From the NCBI GenBank assembly GCA_003978475.1, contig QNZR01000061.1, forward strand, positions 1-15,194: a DNA stretch of 15,194 bases. The letters run 5' to 3'. The notes beneath the pieces were generated by a model. The model did no database searches and was not told the origin of the DNA. It worked only from the letters and a program-made list of their open reading frames with translations. Positions 7,023 to 13,886 of this stretch are shown one piece after another. The DNA is from Sulfurimonas sp. GTDB taxonomy: Bacteria > Campylobacterota > Campylobacteria > Campylobacterales > Sulfurimonadaceae. Numbering within the stretch: the stretch's first letter is position 1; each line of letters starts with the position of its first letter. The position numbers were made by a program, and so were the translations under genes.

Positions 7023-8413
7023 GAGCCGTCGTTAAAAACCGGATCGGCACGTTCCATCCGCAGGGTTTTTTAGACGGTACCAATGTTCCCATGCTCTTAA
7101 GTCTTGAAGATATTCAAGCAACAGAAAAACTCGATATCGATATGCTCCTCGTCTCCTTGAAAAAAGTTATTTTTTTCAATAAAAACGGTCTCGATGTTTT
7201 CGTCAAACTTCTCTCAGACATTCGCTCCAAACTGCATATTGTCATCGGTTTTTGCGATTACGATACCAAAAAATATTTAGCCATCTCCAAGTTTTATGAA
7301 GATGATCTGAACTTTTCACTCTTTCGAACCCAAAAAATCGCCATGCTCTTTGCCGCTACCAACAGTGAGTCATCCAAAAAAGTGCTGGTTTATCATCAAG
7401 AAGCATCACAGCGCTCATCCATTGCCATTGAACTCTTTGACAATGGTCATCACCCCGTTATTGCCCAAAGCCAACAAGAATTCGAAGAGAAAAAACAGCT
7501 GTCCGAGAACTTTGACGTCATTGTCGAAGAGACCTTTTTGGGACTCTTTGGACAAAAAATTGCTACCCGAGTGCGCGGTAATGCCATTATTTATTCCGTG
7601 TCAAATTATCTTGATGCCGAAATTTCCGATAGTTTCAATATTGCCTACCATAACAACTCACTTAATGTCGGTTTCAGACTCTTCATTTTTGATGCCTACA
7701 AAGTCGTCTCCATGAACATTCATGCCTTCAACTTTTTTGCCAAACTTGCTTCTGCGGCAGCTGAGTACAATGCCACACTCTGTTTTGTCGGATTGACCTT
7801 TGAAAAAACACCGCAATCTTTCAAAAATGATCTTGAAGACTCCGGCATCATGTTTTTTGACAAAATGGAAGCTATTTTAGAAGATAAAGCGTTGCTAGAA
7901 GAGCTCGGCGGCAGTAGTGCCGCCGTGGTAAAAGGTCAACGTACCCTCAACAAGGTTTTAGTCAATGAGCTGCCCCGATTTATTGATGCCACCGTCTCTA
8001 CCATTGAGATGATGACCAATGCCAAAGCTTCCAAAGAGGGAGCAAGTGTCCAGGATATTTCCGTAGACAGCGAGAGTAAACATATTGCCAGTTCCATTGG
8101 ATTTTATGGAGATATCGACGGTATGGTGGCACTCTCTTTTCCTCATAACATTGCCAAAAAAACCTGTGAACTGCTATTGGGAGAAGCCACCGATTCCGAA
8201 GAAGAGATTCTTGATGCTCTGGCAGAATTTGTCAATATTATCGGTGGTCGGGTCAAAGCACTGTTATTGGAAAAAAACATTAACGTCACCATTACCCTGC
8301 CGCGTACCTATACTTCGATTGATGCACTGTTACAAGTCGTCGAAGGGAAAAAAGGCGTTCAGGTAGATCTCAATTTTGACGGAGAAAAGTTTATCTTTTT
8401 TTTAACCCGATAG
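7019..8413 (+). CDS. Multidomain STAS / receiver-like / STAS / CheX-like phosphatase protein
   Basis: The protein has 464 residues and no membrane segment. Residues 8-112 look like a STAS (anti-sigma antagonist-like) domain (GTFHPQGFLDGTNVPMLLS, then DMLLVSLKKVIFFNKNGLDVF). Residues 120-200 resemble a receiver fold (KKVLVYH, FDVIVEETF), but the acidic pocket is not conserved and Glu170 sits where the phosphorylated Asp would be. Residues 217-290 look like a second STAS domain. Residues 355-464 are CheX-like (IGFYGDIDGMVALSF, then DALAEFVNIIGGRVKALL), including the CheC/CheX/FliY E-x2-N active-site motif as Glu403/Asn406. CheX removes phosphate from CheY-P, so an output role in chemotaxis or another phosphorelay is plausible. 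It starts within the HDOD stop codon. The CheX call is firmest; the receiver-like call is the weakest. Confidence 0.8.
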   Translation: MRAVVKNRIGTFHPQGFLDGTNVPMLLSLEDIQATEKLDIDMLLVSLKKVIFFNKNGLDVFVKLLSDIRSKLHIVIGFCDYDTKKYLAISKFYEDDLNFSLFRTQKIAMLFAATNSESSKKVLVYHQEASQRSSIAIELFDNGHHPVIAQSQQEFEEKKQLSENFDVIVEETFLGLFGQKIATRVRGNAIIYSVSNYLDAEISDSFNIAYHNNSLNVGFRLFIFDAYKVVSMNIHAFNFFAKLASAAAEYNATLCFVGLTFEKTPQSFKNDLEDSGIMFFDKMEAILEDKALLEELGGSSAAVVKGQRTLNKVLVNELPRFIDATVSTIEMMTNAKASKEGASVQDISVDSESKHIASSIGFYGDIDGMVALSFPHNIAKKTCELLLGEATDSEEEILDALAEFVNIIGGRVKALLLEKNINVTITLPRTYTSIDALLQVVEGKKGVQVDLNFDGEKFIFFLTR

Positions 8414-8456
8414 ACGCCTTTTTTAGATAAAATATGGAAAAACATAAGGCACGTTA

Positions 8457-9098
8457 ATGTTGGTAGCTCCCAGTGTACTCTCAGCCGACTTTGGAAATTT
8501 GGCACGTGATGTCAAACGTATTTGTGATGCCGGATGCGATCTGGTACATGTCGATGTGATGGACGGGCATTTTGTACCCAACCTCACCATTGGTCCTGTC
8601 GTTGTCTCTGCCATTGCCGCTGCGGCTACCAAGCCTCTGGACATTCATTTGATGGTTCAAAACAATACCTTTTTTGTCGAACTGTTCGCCCCGTTGCAAC
8701 CGGAGTTTATCTCTTTTCATATTGAAGAGGAGAAACATCCACACCGTCTCATTCAAAACATTCGCTCCCTGGGCATTCGCCCGGCTATAGTACTCAATCC
8801 GCAGACACTGCCGGAAACGCTGGAGTATCTTCTCGAAGATCTTGACATGGTGTTGGTCATGAGCGTCAATCCGGGTTTTGGCGGTCAACATTTTATTCCC
8901 AATACCGTTGCCAAAATCAAACGTCTAAAACAGCTCCGTGATGCCATCAATCCCGACTGCCTGATTGAAATTGACGGCGGTGTAAACAATAGCAATATTG
9001 CCATGTTACGCGATGCCGGAGTTGATGTCTGTGTGGCAGGAAGCTACGTCTTTAATCACGCCGATCTGAAACAGGCAATTGACAGTCTGCATATATGA
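8457..9098 (+). CDS. rpe: Ribulose-phosphate 3-epimerase
   Basis: The enzyme interconverts ribulose 5-phosphate and xylulose 5-phosphate in the pentose phosphate and Calvin-type pathways, as a cytoplasmic TIM barrel. The protein has 213 residues. Visible features are APSVLSADF at 4-12, HVDVMDGHFVPN at 31-42 (metal ligands His31 and Asp33), DIHLMV with His64, MSVNPGFGGQ at 135-144 (phosphate and flexible loop), and EIDGGV with Asp173. Asp33 and Asp173 are the expected acid/base pair. The ATG at 8457 has AAGG about 9 bases upstream (AAGGCACGTTAATG). The gene follows the CheX-fusion gene by 43 bases, which include a TAAAAT-like stretch but no clear promoter or terminator. Its stop overlaps the trpF start (ATGA). 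Confidence 0.97.
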   Translation: MLVAPSVLSADFGNLARDVKRICDAGCDLVHVDVMDGHFVPNLTIGPVVVSAIAAAATKPLDIHLMVQNNTFFVELFAPLQPEFISFHIEEEKHPHRLIQNIRSLGIRPAIVLNPQTLPETLEYLLEDLDMVLVMSVNPGFGGQHFIPNTVAKIKRLKQLRDAINPDCLIEIDGGVNNSNIAMLRDAGVDVCVAGSYVFNHADLKQAIDSLHI

Positions 9099-9682
9099 GA
9101 ACCAAAATCTGCGGTATTACCAATCTCGACGATGCTCTAATGGCTGTTCATGCCGGTGCCGATGCATTGGGATTCGTCTTTTACCGAAACTCGCCTCGCT
9201 ATATTACTGTGGAAGCGGCGGCTGCCATTGTTCAGGAGCTGCCCCCTTTTGTTGAGAAAGTTGCCCTCTTTGTCAATGTCGATGCCGCTACCGTCAATGC
9301 GACATGCCAGCAGGCAAAAATGAGCCTTGCACAAATCCATTTTGAAGCGGACGAAGCATTCTATGATGCCTTGAATGTTCCTTATTTACGTGTTGTTCGT
9401 GCTCGAAATAGAGACGATATCTTACGTCATAGCCATCACTACCGTCTTGTCGATGCCTATTGTGAGGGTTACGGTGGAGCCGGAAAACGGCTCAATATGG
9501 AGTGGTTTGAAGATGTTGAATGTTCCAAAATTATTTTAGCCGGCGGTCTGAATGAGCACAATGTCGCGTCACTTAAGCCCTATGGATTTTACGGTGTCGA
9601 TGTCAGCAGCGGTGTGGAGGCATCAAAAAGAAAAAAGGATGCCCTCAAAGTCAGAAAATTTATCCAAGAGGCGCATTCTTGA
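9095..9682 (+). CDS. trpF: Phosphoribosylanthranilate isomerase
   Basis: TrpF performs the Amadori rearrangement of phosphoribosylanthranilate in tryptophan synthesis. The protein has 195 residues, the normal size for a stand-alone enzyme. The catalytic base Cys6 is in KICGITN, and the catalytic acid is probably Asp120 in RLVDAYCEGYGGAGKRL. Phosphate-binding loops are LAGGL at 148-152 and VDVSSGVE at 168-175. The usual QLHG motif reads QIHFEADE. It starts inside the rpe stop (ATGA), and dnaQ starts inside its own stop (TTGA). No other trp gene is nearby, so trpF is separated from the rest of the pathway and tied to rpe and dnaQ, a dispersed arrangement plausible in this phylum. Confidence 0.95.
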   Translation: MRTKICGITNLDDALMAVHAGADALGFVFYRNSPRYITVEAAAAIVQELPPFVEKVALFVNVDAATVNATCQQAKMSLAQIHFEADEAFYDALNVPYLRVVRARNRDDILRHSHHYRLVDAYCEGYGGAGKRLNMEWFEDVECSKIILAGGLNEHNVASLKPYGFYGVDVSSGVEASKRKKDALKVRKFIQEAHS

Positions 9683-10467
9683 ACTTCTTTTCGCAGGCAA
9701 CCGACTATGCCCTCTCGACTAAAGGTGTCGATAAAAGTAATTTTCTCTCTTTGCTTGATGAACCCTATCCCCAGAGCTTTGAAATTTTTAAAGCACAGGG
9801 CATTGAGTTTCATGAACATAAAGGACGCTACTACTACGCTACGGCATTTTGCGATCTTGATGATGCTACCTTTTGCATTGTTGATATTGAAACCAACGGT
9901 TCACAGCCCAATAAACATCAGATCATTGAAATCGGTGCCGTAAAGGTCAAAAACCGCACCATCATCGAGCACTATGAATCTCTGGTTCAGTGCCATACGA
10001 TCTCCCCACACATTAGTGCCATTACCGGCATTACCGTTGAAGATACACGTGACGCTCCGACTTTGGAACAGGTGATGCAAGAGTTTCGTACCTTTTTAAG
10101 CAGTGCCGTTTTTCTCGCGCATGATGTAAAGTTTGACTACGGTTTTATCTCTAACATGATGCAGCGCGTCGGATTGGAGCCGCTGATGAATCGCAATCTG
10201 TGCACCATTGATCTTGCCGAACGTACTATTAGCGCTTATCGCTACGGACTTGATTACTTAAACCGCCAACTTGATCTTTACGGTGATGCGACCCATCATC
10301 GGGCACTTTCAGATGCTATGACTGCTACCAAATTGTTTAAAAAGACATTGCAGTTCATTCCCCAAACCATTGAAAGCACTGAAGATCTTATCCGTTTTTC
10401 TAAAGAGGCATCACGACTCAAACGTCCTCAGTTTGATCCGGACATAGTACATGAGCACGAATCTTAG
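9679..10467 (+). CDS. dnaQ: DEDDh 3'-5' exonuclease, DNA polymerase III epsilon-type
   Basis: The protein has 262 residues. After an N-terminal extension of about 60 residues comes a DEDDh exonuclease: ExoI VDIETNG with Asp69/Glu71, ExoII LAHDVKFDYGFI with Asp153, and ExoIII HHRALSDA with His207/Asp212. All catalytic residues are present, so it should be active in proofreading or another DNA-trimming role. The start is TTG at 9679, overlapping the trpF stop as TTGA. AAGAGG lies 8 bases upstream, and the family-like N-terminus MNFFSQATDYAL supports it. The C-terminus runs tail to tail into accA with overlapping stop codons. I recall an rpe-dnaQ pair in Campylobacter, which supports the epsilon-type naming, but a polymerase-independent DnaQ-like nuclease is not excluded. 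Confidence 0.9.
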   Translation: MNFFSQATDYALSTKGVDKSNFLSLLDEPYPQSFEIFKAQGIEFHEHKGRYYYATAFCDLDDATFCIVDIETNGSQPNKHQIIEIGAVKVKNRTIIEHYESLVQCHTISPHISAITGITVEDTRDAPTLEQVMQEFRTFLSSAVFLAHDVKFDYGFISNMMQRVGLEPLMNRNLCTIDLAERTISAYRYGLDYLNRQLDLYGDATHHRALSDAMTATKLFKKTLQFIPQTIESTEDLIRFSKEASRLKRPQFDPDIVHEHES

Positions 10468-11429
10468 TCCGTCGCTCCATCTTCGGGCAGGGGCTCTTCA
10501 TGAAACGCGCCTACGGCAGTCAACTTATCGTAACGTGCTTGCAGACGCTCCTCTTTATTCATACTTCGCAACGCTTCAAGCTGCTCTATAAAATAATCTG
10601 ACATTGCCCTTGCCGCACCGTCTTTGTCACGATGGGCACCAATAACAGGCTCGTTGATAATATCATCAATAAGCCCCATCTCTTTGAGGTCACTGCTGGT
10701 AATTTTGAGTGCTTTGGTTGCGGCTTCAACTTTAGCCGGATCATTCCATAAAATTGCCGAACAGCCCTCCGGAGAGATAACACTAAAGACCGAATATCGC
10801 ATCATCGCCAATCTATCGGCCACGCCAATGGCAAGAGCTCCGCCACTGCCGCCTTCACCGATGACAATGGAGATGGTTATGGTATCCAATGCAGAGAATT
10901 CCAGAAGATTCTTGGCAATAGCCTCACTCTGATTACGCTCTTCTGCACCAATACCCGGGTAGGCACCCGGAGTATCAATGAGCATTAAAATCGGAATATT
11001 GAACTTATTGGCAAGCTCGGCGGCACGAAGGGCTTTGCGGTAACCTTCCGGATGAGGCATGCCAAAATTACGTTTAATTTTATTGGTGGTACCGCGCCCC
11101 TTCTGCTCCCCAATGACCATAACCTTTTCGCCACGAATATACCCCAGAACACACATAATGGCCGGATCATCTCGAAAATGTCGATCTCCGTGAATTTCAT
11201 AGGCATCTTCTACGATCAGGTTAATATAATCTTTGGCATAAGGACGATCCAGATGTCGTGCCAATTGCAGCTCTTGATAGGGTGAAAGATTTTTATAGGT
11301 TTTGTTGACCTCTTTTTCAAGATCTTTTTGTAAAATTTCTGCCGCCTGAGCATCGTGACGCACTTCCGCAGAGACAATATCTTCTTGAATAACCCGTATT
11401 TTCTCTTCAAAATCTAAATACGTTGCCAT
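10464..11429 (-). CDS. accA: Acetyl-CoA carboxylase carboxyltransferase, alpha subunit
   Basis: With AccD this transfers the carboxyl group from biotin on AccB to acetyl-CoA, making malonyl-CoA. The 321-residue length is typical. Visible motifs are the coiled N-terminal helix, RPYAKDYI at 62-69, EIHGDR at 78-83, QKGRGTTNKIKRNFGMPHPEGYRKALR at about 109-135, IDTPGAYPGIGAEERNQSEAIA at 151-172, and the crotonase-type oxyanion region GEGGSGGALA at 191-200, followed by SVISPEGCSAILW. The ATG at 11429 has AAGG upstream (AAGGTTAAGAGTATG) and lies 16 bases after the fabF stop, so it is in the fab transcript. AccD, AccB and AccC are not in this window. The stop codon overlaps that of dnaQ on the other strand. 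Confidence 0.97.
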   Translation of the reverse strand: MATYLDFEEKIRVIQEDIVSAEVRHDAQAAEILQKDLEKEVNKTYKNLSPYQELQLARHLDRPYAKDYINLIVEDAYEIHGDRHFRDDPAIMCVLGYIRGEKVMVIGEQKGRGTTNKIKRNFGMPHPEGYRKALRAAELANKFNIPILMLIDTPGAYPGIGAEERNQSEAIAKNLLEFSALDTITISIVIGEGGSGGALAIGVADRLAMMRYSVFSVISPEGCSAILWNDPAKVEAATKALKITSSDLKEMGLIDDIINEPVIGAHRDKDGAARAMSDYFIEQLEALRSMNKEERLQARYDKLTAVGAFHEEPLPEDGATD

Positions 11430-11445
11430 ACTCTTAACCTTAGTG

Positions 11446-12663
11446 TTAGATTTTCTTGAAAATTAAAACGCCGTTGGTACCGCCAAAGCCAAAAGAGTTA
11501 CTCATCGTGACATTCAATTCGGCATGACGTGCCACATTGGGAACCATATCCAGATCACAGTTCTCATCGGGTGTCTCATAGTTAATAGTCGGAGGAATGA
11601 TGCCATCACGCATCGCCATCAAACAGGTTACCGCTTCAATACCGCCGGCAGCGCCGAGGCAGTGACCGACCTGGCCTTTAATGGAGCTAATCGGAGGGCA
11701 ATGCTCTTTTCCGCCAAATAATGTTTTAATCGCGGCCGTTTCATTTTTGTCATTAATCGGCGTACTTGTGCCATGGGCATTAACATAATCAACCTTCGGT
11801 TCACCTGCCATCATATATGCCGCTTTCATAGCCCGTGCCGGACCGTCCAAACTTGGTGTGGTAATATGGTTGGCATCACCGCTCTCACCAAAGCCGATAA
11901 CCTCACCGTAAATATGTGCTCCCCGGGCTTTGGCATTCTCGTATTCTTCAAGTACCAGCGCCGCACCCCCTTCACCCATAACAAAGCCATCACGGTTGGC
12001 GTCAAACGGACGCGAGGCATGCTTCGGGTCATCGTTACGTGTTGAAAGCGCTTTCATGGCAGCAAAACCGCCCACGCCCACACCCGTCACCGCCGATTCT
12101 GCCGCTACCACCAACATACGCTCGGCACCATTACAGATAATGGTCTTGACAGCTTCAGAAATAGCATGTGTTCCCGCGGCACATGCCGTCACGGCAGAAA
12201 GATTCGGCCCTTTAAGTCCATGTGCAATGGAGACAAAACCGCCCAGCATATTCACGAGTGACGAAGGAATAAAAAACGGAGAGATACGCCGCGGTCCGCG
12301 TGTCTCCAAAATAATGGAGTTTTTCTCAATTGCCGGCAGTCCGCCAATCCCCGATGCAGCGCTAATACCAAAACGTTCCATGTCAATATTATCACCAAAA
12401 GCAGCATCTTCCATCGCCTCCTGTGCCGCCTTGAGACCAAAATGAATAAAACGATCGGCTTTTTTAACTTCTTTGGGAGGCATCACGGTCGAAGGGTCAA
12501 AATCTTTGACCTCGGCCGCAATCTTTACACTGTAGTTTGACGGGTCAAAAATAGTAATCTGATCAATGCCGCACTCCCCTGCACATATGGCTTTAAAGGC
12601 ACTCTCTTTATCGTGCCCCAAAGCGTTAATCATACCCATACCGGTTACTACTACTCGTCTCAC
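11446..12663 (-). CDS. fabF: Beta-ketoacyl-ACP synthase II
   Basis: The enzyme condenses malonyl-ACP with acyl-ACP in fatty-acid elongation. Starting at GTG 12663 it has 405 residues, beginning MRRVVVTGMGMINALG. The Cys-His-His triad is Cys161 (TACAAGTHAI), His297 (NAHGTSTP) and His334 (GQVGHCLGAAGG), which fits KAS I/II rather than FabH. The glycine-rich C-terminus NSFGFGGTNGVLIF is typical. An upstream in-frame GTG at 12669 would add two residues, but AGGAG directly abuts it, whereas AGGAG lies 5 bases before the GTG at 12663. The gene follows acpP by 96 bases that contain a hairpin, and accA follows 16 bases after its stop. Confidence 0.96.
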   Translation of the reverse strand: MRRVVVTGMGMINALGHDKESAFKAICAGECGIDQITIFDPSNYSVKIAAEVKDFDPSTVMPPKEVKKADRFIHFGLKAAQEAMEDAAFGDNIDMERFGISAASGIGGLPAIEKNSIILETRGPRRISPFFIPSSLVNMLGGFVSIAHGLKGPNLSAVTACAAGTHAISEAVKTIICNGAERMLVVAAESAVTGVGVGGFAAMKALSTRNDDPKHASRPFDANRDGFVMGEGGAALVLEEYENAKARGAHIYGEVIGFGESGDANHITTPSLDGPARAMKAAYMMAGEPKVDYVNAHGTSTPINDKNETAAIKTLFGGKEHCPPISSIKGQVGHCLGAAGGIEAVTCLMAMRDGIIPPTINYETPDENCDLDMVPNVARHAELNVTMSNSFGFGGTNGVLIFKKI

Positions 12664-12673
12664 ATACACTCCT
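12661..12673 (-). promoter_or_regulatory. fabF: fabF ribosome binding site deciding a GTG start
   Basis: The minus strand reads AGGAG-TGTAT-GTG. The 5-base spacer fits the second of two in-frame GTG codons (12663) and not the first (12669), which touches the AGGAG directly. The family N-terminus (MRRVVVTG) agrees. The ATG in between is in another frame and runs directly into TGA. Confidence 0.6.
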
Positions 12674-12694
12674 GTATATCTATATTCTTAGGTA

Positions 12695-12712
12695 TGGGTT
12701 CGATGGAACCCA
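12695..12712 (-). terminator. Hairpin between acpP and fabF, possible attenuator or processing site
   Basis: A 7-base stem (TGGGTTC paired with GAACCCA) closes a 4-base loop in the 96-base gap after acpP. No run of U follows in the direction of transcription, so it is not a standard intrinsic terminator. It could slow polymerase, protect the 3' end of an acpP message or mark a cleavage site. The structure is inferred by hand pairing. Confidence 0.35.
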
Positions 12713-12759
12713 CCGCTAAAAATATGTCACCGCTGCCGGGCATACCCAACAGTACGGTA

Positions 12760-12990
12760 TTATGCTTTGCTTTCGATGTAGTTCACTACATCCTGAACGG
12801 TTTGAATTTTCTCAGCTTCATCATCCGGAATTTCAATATCAAACTTTTCTTCAAGTGCCATTACTAGCTCAACTACGTCAAGACTGTCTGCGCCCAAATC
12901 TTCTACAAACTTTGCATCTTCTTTAACTTCATCAGCATTGACGCTTAGTTGCTCTACTACTACTTCCTTGATATCGTCCAAAAGTGCCAT
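12760..12990 (-). CDS. acpP: Acyl carrier protein
   Basis: The protein has 76 residues and is strongly acidic. It carries acyl chains on a 4'-phosphopantetheine attached to Ser36 in the DLGADSLD motif (31-38), followed by helix II VELVMALEEKFDIEIPDDEAEKI, the partner-binding face. The frame is open to 13050, but the ATG at 12990 gives the canonical start MALLDDIKEVV and has AGGAG 7 bases upstream (TAGGAGCTGTGATG). The gene lies between fabG and fabF, the common bacterial order, and has its own extended -10 promoter. That fits the much higher ACP demand relative to the enzymes. Confidence 0.97.
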   Translation of the reverse strand: MALLDDIKEVVVEQLSVNADEVKEDAKFVEDLGADSLDVVELVMALEEKFDIEIPDDEAEKIQTVQDVVNYIESKA

Positions 12991-13017
12991 CACAGCTCCT
13001 ACAAATAAATTTATGAG

Positions 13018-13026
13018 ATTATAACA
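13018..13026 (-). promoter_or_regulatory. acpP: acpP promoter, extended -10 (TGTTATAAT)
   Basis: The minus strand has a perfect TATAAT preceded by TGT, an extended -10, 27 bases before the acpP ATG. The predicted leader is about 20 bases and includes the AGGAG. No standard -35 is found at 16-18 bases; TTGCAA occurs at 21 bases. The box lies in the 119-base fabG-acpP gap, allowing acpP, fabF and accA to be transcribed apart from gpmI and fabG. Confidence 0.65.
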
Positions 13027-13090
13027 TAGATAGCTTAACACTCGTTGCAATGAGATTAAAAAAAGTATAAAAAGCCAAAGTAAGATGTTC

Positions 13091-13113
13091 GTAACGTCTC
13101 GAAAGAGCGTTAC
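13091..13113 (-). terminator. Stem-loop overlapping the fabG stop codon
   Basis: GTAACG pairs with CGTTAC and CTC with GAG, with one bulged base and a TTTC loop, giving a 9-pair stem in transcript sense. The fabG TAA lies in the first arm. No U-run follows directly; U-rich stretches (CTTTTTATACTTTTTTT) come some 16-35 bases later. It may give partial termination or 3'-end protection before the acpP promoter. Confidence 0.35.
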
Positions 13114-13853
13114 ATATACATACCGCCATTGACTTTAAGCGTCTCTCCGGTAATGTACGAGGCACTGTCCGAAAGTAAAAATGCGGTTGCTTCTGCGACC
13201 TCCCGAGCCTTGCCGAAACGTCCCATCGGAATTTTGGAAACAAAGGTATCTTTAATCTCCGCATTTAGGGTATCGGTCATATCTGTGGCAATGAAGCCCG
13301 GAGTGACGGTATTGTAACGAATGCCGCTAGATGCCGCTTCAAGTGCAAAACTTTTATTCATAGCGATCAGCCCCCCTTTGGATGCGGCATAATTACTCTG
13401 GCCCGCATTGCCGGTTTCACCGACAATAGAGGCAATATTGACAATGCTGCCAAATTTCTTTTTACGCATTACTTTCATCGACTCCCGACATCCGATAAAC
13501 GCCGATTTCAAATTGGCGTTTATCACACTCATAAAATCATCGCTTTTCATACGCAAAGCCAGTTTGTCGTTGGTAATACCGGCATTATTGACCAGATAGG
13601 CAAGGGCTCCGTCCGCATCGACAATTGTCTTGACGGCATCGACAAATGCCGCTTCGTCACTCACATCAAATCCAATCACGGCGGCTTCACCGCCGGCGGC
13701 TTCAATATCGGCTTTGACGGCATCGGCGGCATCGGCGCCGCTTCGATAGTTGATCCATACTTTCAAACCGTATCCGGCCAAAACTTTCGCAATTTCCGCA
13801 CCAATACCACGGCTTGAACCGGTCACCAGCACATTTGTTCCGCTAAATGTCAT
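13110..13853 (-). CDS. fabG: 3-oxoacyl-ACP reductase
   Basis: This is an NADPH-dependent short-chain dehydrogenase that reduces beta-ketoacyl-ACP in fatty-acid elongation. The protein has 247 residues. The cofactor loop is TGSSRGIG at 11-18, with NNAG at 89-92, and the catalytic tetrad is Asn114, Ser142, Tyr155 and Lys159 (SNYAASKGG). The ending GETLKVNGGMYM is typical of FabG. The ATG at 13853 has AAGGA well placed (AAAAGGAATAATATG). It sits 31 bases after gpmI and 119 bases before acpP. SDR family members are numerous, but the position beside acpP and fabF makes the FabG assignment firm. Confidence 0.96.
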   Translation of the reverse strand: MTFSGTNVLVTGSSRGIGAEIAKVLAGYGLKVWINYRSGADAADAVKADIEAAGGEAAVIGFDVSDEAAFVDAVKTIVDADGALAYLVNNAGITNDKLALRMKSDDFMSVINANLKSAFIGCRESMKVMRKKKFGSIVNIASIVGETGNAGQSNYAASKGGLIAMNKSFALEAASSGIRYNTVTPGFIATDMTDTLNAEIKDTFVSKIPMGRFGKAREVAEATAFLLSDSASYITGETLKVNGGMYM

Positions 13854-13871
13854 ATTATTCCTTTTGTATTT

Positions 13872-13886
13872 TTTACATGTAAATTT
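13872..13886. repeat. Second copy of the TTTACATGTAAATTT palindromic repeat, at the gpmI stop
   Basis: These 15 bases are identical to 3306-3320. The core TTTACATGTAAA is a perfect 12-base palindrome. It lies in the 31-base gpmI-fabG gap and its end overlaps the gpmI TAA (13885-13887). It is just upstream of the fabG ribosome binding site, so protein binding here could affect fabG expression. Confidence 0.7.

Noticed and set aside
9335..9350. QIHFEADE in TrpF instead of the usual QLHG motif, as a possible loss of function
   Set aside because: Catalytic Cys6 and Asp120 and the phosphate loops are intact, and I recall similar variants in related Campylobacterota, so it looks like lineage variation.
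11930..12445. 171-aa open frame on the plus strand inside fabF
   Set aside because: It is antisense to a clear fabF, has no recognisable family, and follows from the codon pattern of the real gene.
12991..13050. Longer acpP frame beginning at 13050
   Set aside because: The extension overlaps the extended -10 promoter and is not ACP-like. The ATG at 12990 has AGGAG and gives the usual MALLDD start.
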